Below, in pieces: positions 56,634 to 64,000 of a stretch of 64,000 nt of DNA; positions within the stretch are counted from its first letter, which is position 1; the number at the start of each line of letters is the position of its first letter. Below the pieces are notes generated by a model, which made no database searches, was not told the origin of the DNA, and worked only from the letters and a program-made list of their open reading frames with translations. The position numbers and the translations under genes were made by a program. The stretch lies in the NCBI RefSeq assembly GCF_008014645.1, contig NZ_VOWY01000007.1, forward strand, positions 62,001 to 126,000, in the 5' to 3' direction. Source of the stretch: Collinsella sp. BA40 (GTDB lineage Bacteria > Actinomycetota > Coriobacteriia > Coriobacteriales > Coriobacteriaceae).

Positions 56634-57134
56634 CTAGTTGAGCGAGGGTGCGAACTGGTCGAACGCATCGACCATGCGGGTTTCGATTTCTTCTTCGGAG
56701 CAGCCGATGGCCACCGAGAGCTCCTCGAGCGCGCGGCGGTGCGCTTCTTTGAGCACGCGCGCGTAATAGCTGTTGGGCTTCTTATCGTGCGCTTGCGCGT
56801 CGTGGATGCGCCGGCGCATCGTCTTGGCCACGCGGACCGTTTCGGGGGCACCGTGCTTGAGCTGCTGCTTGAAATAGCTTTCTTCGAGCGAGCTGTTGCG
56901 CTCGGTAAAGGGGTCGCACTCGATGGCATCGTAGTTGTCTATAAGGTCTTGGGCGAGCTCGCGCGAGATGCAGCTGTGCAGGCGATCCTGCATGGCCACG
57001 GGATACATCATGCGTGTCTTGGCGTGGCCGCTCTTGGCCTCGAGTACGATCATGGGTGCAGGTGTTTCCTCGAAACCCATGACGGTGCAAACGCCCTGGC
57101 CCGGGTGGATAACGTGCTCTCCGATACGAAACAT
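56634..57134 (-). CDS. CarD/CdnL-family RNA polymerase-binding regulator
   Basis: A 166-residue protein. The N-terminal Tudor-like RNA polymerase interaction domain is seen as MFRIGEHVIHPGQGVCTVMG with MMYPV; the C-terminal helical DNA-binding domain spans about 75-160 (RRIHDAQAHDKKPNSYYARV, LKEAHRRALEELSVAIG). CarD stabilises open promoter complexes, chiefly at rRNA promoters, in actinobacteria and others. GGAAGAGC precedes the ATG. The following 57135-57513 holds no gene; it contains the argS promoter region with TAGAGTATAGGA. Confidence 0.93.
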   Translation of the reverse strand: MFRIGEHVIHPGQGVCTVMGFEETPAPMIVLEAKSGHAKTRMMYPVAMQDRLHSCISRELAQDLIDNYDAIECDPFTERNSSLEESYFKQQLKHGAPETVRVAKTMRRRIHDAQAHDKKPNSYYARVLKEAHRRALEELSVAIGCSEEEIETRMVDAFDQFAPSLN

Positions 57135-57513
57135 GCTCTTCCTCCAACGTTACTGCTCTGCTATGCTTTGAAATTTCCACTTTTTAAGAATACCACTGCG
57201 CCGTGTGAAAGTGCAAATGCTCGATACATAAAACACGAGGTATAGGGCATAGTTTACGTTGATAAGCACGGGGTTGGGCATGCAGGGGCCCACGGGGTGC
57301 ACGGCCGGCGGGGCTTCGAATGGACGGGGTGCGCGGGACTCGTGGAGCCGGTTCGTGTAAGCGTATGCATAGAAGTCTGTCAGCATGCCGATGAATATCG
57401 ACCGAATGCATAGAAACACTACCAGCGCGTACGTCAGTGTGGTAGAGTATAGGACAATTTTATGCAGGTGCCCTGCGAGACCACCATCTCAGGGCGTATG
57501 AAAGGGAGAGCTT

Positions 57514-59382
57514 ATGCCTGAGAAGATTGAAGAGCTGGTACGCGCCGCGCTCGCCGCCGCGCAGGAAGCGGGAGACGTTCCCGCGTTCGACCTCGAGGAT
57601 TGTGGTCTCGAGCGACCTGCCGACACTTCTCATGGCGAGTGGACCTCCACCTGCGCGATGAAGTCCGCCAAGCTCGCCCACTGCGCGCCGCGCAAGATCG
57701 CCGACGCCATCGTGGCCCATATGCCCGAGGACGCTTCCATCTCCAAGGTCGAGGTCGCCGGCCCCGGCTTCATCAACTTCTACCTCAACGCCGCCGCCAG
57801 CAACGCCGTTCTGGCCGAGGCGCGTGCCCAGGGCAGGGATTTCGCCAAGTCCAACGTCGGCCAGGGCCTCAAGACCCAGGTCGAGTTCGTTTCCGCCAAC
57901 CCCGTGGGCCCCATGCACGTGGGCCACGGCCGCTGGGCCGCTCTGGGCGATTCGCTCTGCCGCGTGATGAGCCATGCCGGCTACGATATCCAGCGCGAGT
58001 TCTACATCAACGACCACGGCTCGCAGATGGACGTCTTCGGTAACTCCATCTCGTATCGCTATATGCAGCTCATCGAGATCATGGAGAAGGAGGGCCTCGA
58101 TATCGACGGCGCTCGCGACTTCCTGGCCAAAGATCGCGACAACTACGTGCAGGACGAGGCCGACGAGCACCTGGATTCTCATCCCTACATGGATGCGTTC
58201 ACCCAGGGCCTGGGCGGCAACGCGTACGGCGGCACCTATATCATCGACGAGGCCGCTACCTTCTATAAGGCCGACGGCGACAAGTGGGCCCATGTTTCCG
58301 ACGAGGAGCGCGTGCTGTATTTCCGCGAGGCCGGCTACGCCAAGATGGTCGACAACATGCGCGAGCTCTGCCACGAGGTTCGCTGCGACTTCGATAAGTG
58401 GTTCTCCGAGCGCACCGTCTACATCAAGGACACCGAGGGCGAGAACGCCGGCACCTCCGCGGTCGACCGCGCCTTCGCCAAGCTCGACGAGATGGGCTAC
58501 CTCTACAACAAGGACGGCGCCCTGTGGTTCCGTTCCACCGACCTGGGCGACGACAAGGACCGCGTCCTGGTAAAGGCCAACGGCGAGTACACCTACTTCG
58601 CTTCCGACGTTGCCTATCACTGGGATAAGTTCCAGCGCGTCGACCATGTTATCGACATCTGGGGCTGCGACCACCACGGCTACATCAACCGCGTCCGCTG
58701 CGTCTGCGACGCCCTGGGCTATCCCGGCAAGTTCGAGGTTCTGCTGGGCCAGTTCGTCAACCTGCTGCGCAACGGCAAGCCCATCCGTATGTCCAAGCGC
58801 AAGGGCACCATGGTCACCTTCCGCGAGCTCGTGGACGAGGTCGGCGCCGATGCCACGCGCTACACGCTGATCTCTCGCTCCTCCAACCAGGCCATCGACT
58901 TCGATATCGAGGCCGTTAAGGAGAAGAGCTCCGATAACCCGGTGTACTACGTGCAGTATGCTCATGCACGCGTGTGCTCCATCCTACGCAAGGCTGCGGG
59001 CGTCACGCCCGAGGAGGCCGCCGAGATGGGTATGGAGGCCGTTGCCGCCAAGGCTATCGGCGAGAACGTGGACTACTCGCTGCTCACCGATCCCACCGAG
59101 CTCGCGCTGTCCCGTAAGATCTCCGAGCTCGAGGATCTTATCGCCAGCTGCGCTCGCGATCGCGCGCCGTTCCGCCTGACGCACTTCGCCGAGGAGCTCG
59201 CTGCCGGTTTCCACAGCTTCTATCAGGCCTGCCAGGTGCTTCCGAGCGAGGGCCGTCCGGTCGACGAAGAGCTTTCCCGTGCACGCCTGGCTGCATGCGA
59301 CGCCGTTCGCTCCGTGCTCGATCTGGTGCTGAGCCTCATCGGCGTGTCCGCGCCTGCCGTGATGCAGCGCGAGGAGAAGTAA
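57514..59382 (+). CDS. argS: Arginyl-tRNA synthetase
   Basis: A 622-residue class I synthetase. N-terminal additional domain (about 1-115), HIGH-type motif NPVGPMHVGHGRWAALGD, the sequence REFYINDHGSQM, the variant KMSKS loop IRMSKRKGTMVTFRELVDE, and the C-terminal anticodon-binding DALR domain (about 500-622) ending with LDLVLSLIGVSAPAVM. GAAAGGGAGAGCTT precedes the ATG. Length is on the upper side of the normal range. Confidence 0.97.
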   Translation: MPEKIEELVRAALAAAQEAGDVPAFDLEDCGLERPADTSHGEWTSTCAMKSAKLAHCAPRKIADAIVAHMPEDASISKVEVAGPGFINFYLNAAASNAVLAEARAQGRDFAKSNVGQGLKTQVEFVSANPVGPMHVGHGRWAALGDSLCRVMSHAGYDIQREFYINDHGSQMDVFGNSISYRYMQLIEIMEKEGLDIDGARDFLAKDRDNYVQDEADEHLDSHPYMDAFTQGLGGNAYGGTYIIDEAATFYKADGDKWAHVSDEERVLYFREAGYAKMVDNMRELCHEVRCDFDKWFSERTVYIKDTEGENAGTSAVDRAFAKLDEMGYLYNKDGALWFRSTDLGDDKDRVLVKANGEYTYFASDVAYHWDKFQRVDHVIDIWGCDHHGYINRVRCVCDALGYPGKFEVLLGQFVNLLRNGKPIRMSKRKGTMVTFRELVDEVGADATRYTLISRSSNQAIDFDIEAVKEKSSDNPVYYVQYAHARVCSILRKAAGVTPEEAAEMGMEAVAAKAIGENVDYSLLTDPTELALSRKISELEDLIASCARDRAPFRLTHFAEELAAGFHSFYQACQVLPSEGRPVDEELSRARLAACDAVRSVLDLVLSLIGVSAPAVMQREEK

Positions 59383-59411
59383 TCGCTGCCAACCTGTTGC
59401 GTGGTACATCG

Positions 59412-59449
59412 AACCGCCCAAAAGCCGTGCGCTTTTGGGCGGTTTTCTT
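59412..59449 (+). terminator. Terminator of argS
   Basis: AACCGCCCAAAAGC and GCTTTTGGGCGGTT with a five-base loop, followed by TTCTTATTTC. Confidence 0.93.
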
Positions 59450-59739
59450 ATTTCCGGCCTCCCCGGTACTTCCGGCTCGGGTCGCGTGGGGGGCGGGTTT
59501 CGCCACATCCTTGGCACCTTCGTGCGCAAACAGCCGAAGCGTATGGGCCCATGCCCCTCGTACTGCAGTTTTGGTAATTTTCAGCCAGGTGCGAGAACGG
59601 CTGTGATACACTCACGATATGCATGGTACGGACATGCACCCTCGCATATTCCTCAAATCCCAATGATGAGCATTTGAATAACGCCTTGTTTTCGCTTGTT
59701 GTCATATCCGTGTAAACGGGGGAAATAGGAGGTCCCATC

Positions 59740-60420
59740 ATGAAGTTCTTCATCGATACAGCGGATTTGGCGGAAATCGCCGAAGCAAAGAGCTGGGGCT
59801 GCCTGGCGGGCGTCACCACCAATCCGTCGCTGTACGCGAAGACCGGGGGCAAGCTCGCCGATTTCGAGTCGCATATGCTCAAGATCGCCGATCTGTGCGA
59901 AGGCTTGCCGGTATCGGTGGAAACCACCGCGTCCACGGTGGAGGGCATGGTCGAAGACGGCCTGAGGTTCTCTTCGCTCGCTCCCAATATCGTGGTCAAG
60001 GTCCCCATATGCGAGGCCGGCCTGGCGGCGTGCCGCATGCTGGCCGACAAGGGCGTTCGCGTGAATATGACGCTCGTGTTCTCCGCCACGCAGGCGCTGC
60101 TCGCAGCCAATGCGGGCGCTCGATACGTGAGCCCGTTCATAGGCCGTTTCGACGATATCGCGGAAGACGGCATAGCCCAGCTTGCAGACGTTGTGGCCTG
60201 TTTGGGGAACTACGACTGGAGCGGGAAGAACGTGGACAGTCGCGTCGAGATCATCGCTGCATCGGTTCGCACGCCGCTGCATGTGACCAAGGCCGCGTTG
60301 CTGGGTGTCGACATCGCTACCGTGCCATTCAAAACGCTGAGCAAGTGCCTCAAGCATCCTCTGACGGATCGGGGAATCGCACTGTTTGAGGCCGACTGGA
60401 AGAAAGTTGAGCAGGCATAG
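59740..60420 (+). CDS. Transaldolase / fructose-6-phosphate aldolase family protein
   Basis: A 226-residue TIM-barrel enzyme of the short (TalC/FSA) class. Motifs: KFFIDTADLAEIAEAKSWGC, GVTTNPSL, PVSVETTAS, the Schiff-base Lys87 in IVVKVPI, and VNMTLVFSATQALLAANAGA with YVSPFIGRFDD. It moves a dihydroxyacetone unit in the pentose phosphate pathway; distinguishing transaldolase from aldolase activity needs biochemistry. GGGAAATAGGAGG precedes the ATG. The stop overlaps the GTG of rho by one base, so the two are cotranslated. Confidence 0.93.
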   Translation: MKFFIDTADLAEIAEAKSWGCLAGVTTNPSLYAKTGGKLADFESHMLKIADLCEGLPVSVETTASTVEGMVEDGLRFSSLAPNIVVKVPICEAGLAACRMLADKGVRVNMTLVFSATQALLAANAGARYVSPFIGRFDDIAEDGIAQLADVVACLGNYDWSGKNVDSRVEIIAASVRTPLHVTKAALLGVDIATVPFKTLSKCLKHPLTDRGIALFEADWKKVEQA

Positions 60421-62852
60421 TGACTGAAGAGAATAGGGACGAAGTCGCTTCGATGCCGGCGCAGATGCCGGCGCCCGTCGAGGCGGGTGATGGCGCCATG
60501 CGCCCGCGCCCCGTTGAGTCGGCGGAGGGCCAGGGGCCCCTGGATGGCGGGGAAGCGCCCGCGCCCGCGCCCCGTCGGCGCGGCAGGAAGCCCAAGGACG
60601 CCCGTCCCCAGGCCGATGCGAAGGCTTCGCAGGTTTCCGGGGATGCCCGCGAGCAGCATGATGCTGTAGCGGATCCTGCGCGCGAGGACGCGGCCACTGC
60701 CGAGAAGCCGGCGCCCAAGCGCACGCGCAAGCCGCGTGTGAAGAAGGCGGCGCCCGCGGCAGCGGCGGAGGGCGAGCCCTCTGCCGAGACGCTGCAGGCT
60801 CGTGCGCTCGCCCAGATCTCGCAGGCATCGGTCGAGCGCCGTCAGCGCCGTATCGAGAAGCGCGCCGTCGAGATGCTCGCCGGCGGGGATGCTCCGGCTC
60901 CCGTCGAAGACACGGGATCGGCCGGCGTTGCGGACGCGACGGAGGAGAAGCCGGTCGCCGTGAGGCGTGCCGCTGCGCGCAAGAAGCCCGCTCGTGCGGC
61001 TTCGGCGGACGCGCCCGTTTCGGATGGCGCCCCGTCTGCAGCGGAGCCGGCGGCGCCCGCGCCCACGGACGAGGCGCCCGCGCCCGCGCCCGCCATCGAG
61101 ATCCCGTTCGTCGACCCCGCCCTGCGTCCGAATCGCCGCGGCAGGAAGCCTAAGGCGTACGTAGAGGCGGAGCGCGCCGCCGCCGCGGCCCTCGAAGCCG
61201 CTCAGCGCGCCGCGCTCGAGGCCGCCCAGCGAGATGCGGCTGCAGGCGAGGGCGATACGGCTGCCGCCGAGCAGCGCTCGCCCGAGACCGAGCAGCAGGC
61301 GGCATCCGATTCGCGCGAAGCCAAGGCCGAGCGCGATGTGCGTCCCGGCAGGAGCCGTCGCGCCTCCAAGGAGAAACGCGACGGCGAGCAGGTTGCGCGC
61401 AACGACGAGCAGGCCGCTTCGGAGGGTAAGGCCAAGCGCGCCCATAACGACCGCAAGCGCGCGCACGGCGAGGACCGCGCCGAGCAGAAGCAAGGCGCCG
61501 GCGATCGCGCCGACAAGCGTGCCAACCGCCAGCAGAACAACCGCAAGAATCGCAACAACCGCTTCAACGCGCCCTCCGAGCCCTCGCTCTCGCGCGAGGA
61601 GCTTGCGGGTTATAAGGTGGCCGAGCTGCGCGAGAAGGCCAAAGAGCTCGAGATCGACTATGCCGGCATGAAGAAGGCCGAGCTCGTCGAGGAGGTCTAT
61701 ACGGCCGCTGCGCGCGCCGAGGGCTTCCGCGACCTCGAGGGCATCCTGGATATCACGCACGACGGCTTCGGCTATATTCGCGCTCGCGGCTATATGCCCA
61801 GCCGTGACGACGCCTTCGTTCCCGCGAACATGATCCGCGGCATGGGCCTGCGTGCGGGCGACTACATCTGCTGCTCGCTGCGTCCGTCGCGCGCGAACGA
61901 CAAGTTCCCCGGCGTGGCCAAGATCGCCAGCGTCAACGGCAACGACCCCGAGACGATGAAGCGCCGCCCCAAGTTCGCCGACCTTACGCCGATCTACCCC
62001 AATGAGCCGTTGAAGATGGAGCACGGCCGCGATTCCATCACCGGCCGCGCGATCGATATCGTGGCCCCGGTCGGCAAGGGCCAGCGCGGCCTCATCGTGT
62101 CCCCGCCCAAGGCGGGCAAGACCACGATCTTGAAGAAGATCTGCCAGGCCATCGCTACCAACAATCCCGAGGTGCACCTGATCTGTCTGCTGGTTGACGA
62201 GCGCCCCGAAGAGGTCACCGATATGCAGCGCTCCATCAAGGGCGATGTGGTGGCTTCCACGTTCGACATGCCCGCCGACAACCACACGCGCGTGGCCGAG
62301 CTTGTGATCGAGCGCGCGAAGCGCCTGGTCGAGATGGGTGAGGACGTCGTGGTGGTCCTCGATTCCATTACGCGCCTCGCGCGTGCCTACAACCTCGCGG
62401 CTCCCGCGTCCGGCCGTATCCTGTCCGGCGGCGTGGACTCGGCCGCGCTGTACCCGCCCAAGCGGTTCCTGGGCGCCGCCCGCAACATCGAGAACGGCGG
62501 ATCGCTTACGATCTTGGCGTCTGCGCTGGTCGATACGGGTTCCAAGATGGACGAGGTCATCTTCGAGGAGTTCAAGGGCACCGGCAACATGGAGCTCAAG
62601 CTCGACCGCGACCTGGCCGATCGCCGCATCTTCCCCGCGATCGATCCGGTCCAGTCCGGTACGCGCAACGAGGACCTGCTGGTCGAGAAGAGCATGCAGC
62701 CTTTCGTATGGGGCATCCGCCGCATCCTGGCAAACATGAACAACACCGAGCGCGCCGCCGCGGCGTTCATCAAGGGGCTGAAGGGGACCGATACCAATCA
62801 GGAGTTCCTGATCCGCTCTGCGAAGAAGGCGGCCGATCACGAGGTCATGTAA
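60420..62852 (+). CDS. rho: Transcription termination factor Rho with long N-terminal extension
   Basis: An 810-residue hexameric RNA helicase. Residues 1 to about 385 are a low-complexity Ala/Pro/Arg/Lys extension with RRGRKPK-like repeats, typical of actinobacterial Rho. Then a Rho_N domain (SREELAGYKVAELREKAKEL), the cold-shock RNA-binding domain (GILDITHDGFGYIRARGYMP), Walker A PPKAGKTTILKK (about 562-573), Walker B VVVLDSITRLARAYN, the Q-loop and R-loop region GGVDSAALYPPKRF and EFKGTGNMELKLDR. Start is GTG overlapping the transaldolase stop. Confidence 0.95.
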   Translation: MTEENRDEVASMPAQMPAPVEAGDGAMRPRPVESAEGQGPLDGGEAPAPAPRRRGRKPKDARPQADAKASQVSGDAREQHDAVADPAREDAATAEKPAPKRTRKPRVKKAAPAAAAEGEPSAETLQARALAQISQASVERRQRRIEKRAVEMLAGGDAPAPVEDTGSAGVADATEEKPVAVRRAAARKKPARAASADAPVSDGAPSAAEPAAPAPTDEAPAPAPAIEIPFVDPALRPNRRGRKPKAYVEAERAAAAALEAAQRAALEAAQRDAAAGEGDTAAAEQRSPETEQQAASDSREAKAERDVRPGRSRRASKEKRDGEQVARNDEQAASEGKAKRAHNDRKRAHGEDRAEQKQGAGDRADKRANRQQNNRKNRNNRFNAPSEPSLSREELAGYKVAELREKAKELEIDYAGMKKAELVEEVYTAAARAEGFRDLEGILDITHDGFGYIRARGYMPSRDDAFVPANMIRGMGLRAGDYICCSLRPSRANDKFPGVAKIASVNGNDPETMKRRPKFADLTPIYPNEPLKMEHGRDSITGRAIDIVAPVGKGQRGLIVSPPKAGKTTILKKICQAIATNNPEVHLICLLVDERPEEVTDMQRSIKGDVVASTFDMPADNHTRVAELVIERAKRLVEMGEDVVVVLDSITRLARAYNLAAPASGRILSGGVDSAALYPPKRFLGAARNIENGGSLTILASALVDTGSKMDEVIFEEFKGTGNMELKLDRDLADRRIFPAIDPVQSGTRNEDLLVEKSMQPFVWGIRRILANMNNTERAAAAFIKGLKGTDTNQEFLIRSAKKAADHEVM

Positions 62853-62878
62853 CGCCTCGCTCCTTCATTGGTCATATG

Positions 62879-62918
62879 ACGACGCCCTGCCGTGTATTGG
62901 TATACGGCAGGGCGTCGT
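62879..62918. terminator. Hairpin after rho
   Basis: Perfect 15-bp arms ACGACGCCCTGCCGT and ACGGCAGGGCGTCGT around a ten-base loop, between the convergent rho and SDR genes. No T-run on either side. Confidence 0.7.
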
Positions 62919-62953
62919 GCTTACACAGAAGGTATCGCAAGAGGGGCGGGGCG

Positions 62954-63730
62954 CTAGAAGACGCCCAGGGCGCGCTCGATCTTGAGGGCGAGCTCGTAGG
63001 GGGCTATGCGAGAGATGGCGTAGAGGGCTTTCATGTCGAGCGCCGGGATGCACAGGCTCTTGCCCGCGCGGGAGGCTTTGAGCGCGGCGTGCGCGACGTC
63101 GGCGATGCGCTCGAATCCGATGACGGTCATCGCACGCGCCGCCTCGTCGTCGCCCGGGGCGTCGAGGAATTCGGTCTTCATGAACTTGGGGCACACGGCG
63201 GTTACATGGATGCCGACTTCGCGGAGCTCGGCATCGAGGGAGCGGGAGAGGTCCAGGATGAAGCGCTTGGCTGCGGAGTAGACGGCCAGGCGGGGCTGGG
63301 GGACGAATGCCGCCACGCTGGCGATATTGATGATGCGCGACCCTTCGTGCATGAAGGGGAGGCTGCGGTAGATGAGTTCGACCGGGGCCTGCATGAGCAG
63401 CTGCATCATGCCGCGGGACGCGCTTGCGTCCTGGCAAGCGAAGTCTCCGAAGGAGCCGAAGCCCGCATTGTTGACGAGCAGCGCCACGTGGATATCGTCG
63501 CTTTCCTGCAGGGCGTGCTCGATGGTGTCGAACGAGTCCGATTGGGTAAGGTCGAGGCAGAAGCCGCGAATGGCGGTGGCGCAGGTGCGCTCGAGCGCCT
63601 CGAGACGTTCGGCGCGTCGCGCGACGACCCAGATCTCGTCGAGCGGGCCCATCTCGCCGCGGTCGAGCCTGAGAACGAATTCACGACCCAGTCCCGATGA
63701 GGCGCCCGTTACGATGGCGATATGCTTCAT
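62954..63730 (-). CDS. Short-chain dehydrogenase/reductase
   Basis: A 258-residue Rossmann-fold oxidoreductase: cofactor motif VTGASSGLGREF, NNAGFGS, the catalytic Ser in INIASVAAF and Tyr-x3-Lys in YSAAKRF. The Arg after the second strand (VVARRAERL) suggests NADP. The closest general class is the DltE/YqjQ-like SDRs; substrate unknown. AAAGGATGCACC precedes ATG 63730; an upstream in-frame Met is not supported. Confidence 0.9.
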   Translation of the reverse strand: MKHIAIVTGASSGLGREFVLRLDRGEMGPLDEIWVVARRAERLEALERTCATAIRGFCLDLTQSDSFDTIEHALQESDDIHVALLVNNAGFGSFGDFACQDASASRGMMQLLMQAPVELIYRSLPFMHEGSRIINIASVAAFVPQPRLAVYSAAKRFILDLSRSLDAELREVGIHVTAVCPKFMKTEFLDAPGDDEAARAMTVIGFERIADVAHAALKASRAGKSLCIPALDMKALYAISRIAPYELALKIERALGVF

Positions 63731-63889
63731 GGTGCATCCTTTTGCGTAGTAGGTGTTCGGCATACGTTCTTGTTCCCGAAAGCGCGTCGCACCATACGGA
63801 CGAGCGCGCGCCGGACGCGGCGTGTTTTATTGCAAATACCCGCGGGTTCTCGCATAATAGCGGGTAATGTTCGCGACGGAAACACACAG

Positions 63890-63994
63890 ATGAAACGAAC
63901 TCCAATCCGTTGCACGCGCGGCGCGCCCTCGGGCTCGCCCCATCACTTCTCCTCGCGGGCGTTGCGGGTGGCCGTTGCGGCGGCTGCCGGATAG
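63890..63994 (+). CDS. Possible small basic ORF at the window end
   Basis: A 34-codon frame beginning MKRTPIRCTRGAPSGSPHHF and ending in an Ala-rich stretch. GACGGAAA upstream is a weak ribosome site and CATAAT near 63853 a possible -10. It could be the leader of a gene beyond the window or mere chance. The remaining 63731-63889 shows no gene. Confidence 0.25.
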   Translation: MKRTPIRCTRGAPSGSPHHFSSRALRVAVAAAAG

Positions 63995-64000
63995 ATGCAT

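Overview
The window looks like a chromosomal segment of a high-GC Gram-positive gut actinobacterium of the Coriobacteriia, most likely Collinsella or a close relative. The grounds are the GC-rich codon use, a Rho factor with a very long Ala/Arg-rich N-terminal extension, a CarD regulator, SLH-anchored surface proteins and a tet(W) cassette typical of gut anaerobes. The genus is an inference from protein character; no search was run.

Layout. 1-1150 is the end of an FtsX-like permease. 1243-9514 is a complete potassium uptake system: kdpDE on the minus strand, divergent from kdpFABC. 9585-12540 is an AT-richer acquired segment holding tet(W) with its attenuator leader and the tail of a large serine recombinase. 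12648-18195 holds an XRE-TPR protein, an orphan FtsX permease, a phosphoesterase, pyrG and two abutting gene remnants. 18378-30096 is an accessory region: small membrane proteins, four XRE regulators (three or four of them membrane-anchored), a candidate SOS-controlled small hydrophobic peptide with a convergent RNA, a 155-bp inverted-repeat element, and a Mef-like efflux pump behind a short leader peptide. 30561-35136 is a MarR regulator with a heterodimeric ABC exporter. 35465-39527 runs on the minus strand (MGMT-like protein, Cof phosphatase, trpS, a TagO/WecA-type transferase). Then follow tRNA-Ala, a probable 6S RNA, a DUF2871 gene, a radical SAM protein, pncB and proBA. 46753-47836 is a RAYT transposase gene bracketed by inverted REP units. 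48169-56438 holds two large paralogous M14-type metallopeptidases, one a lipoprotein and one with three SLH repeats. The end is core: carD, argS, a transaldolase, rho and an SDR oxidoreductase.

The most interesting items are (1) a 26-residue hydrophobic peptide at 23208-23288 whose promoter overlaps a perfect GAAC-N4-GTTC LexA-type box and which faces a convergent promoter, resembling a TisB-like type I toxin module; (2) a leader peptide MLASMRIWL with alternative hairpins before a Mef-like pump; (3) ten 29-nt palindromic REP units, four of them framing the RAYT gene and one supplying the stop codon of a neighbouring gene; (4) a structured minus-strand RNA next to tRNA-Ala with 6S architecture; and (5) tandem TGAAC-N3-GTTCA operators at the DUF2871 promoter.
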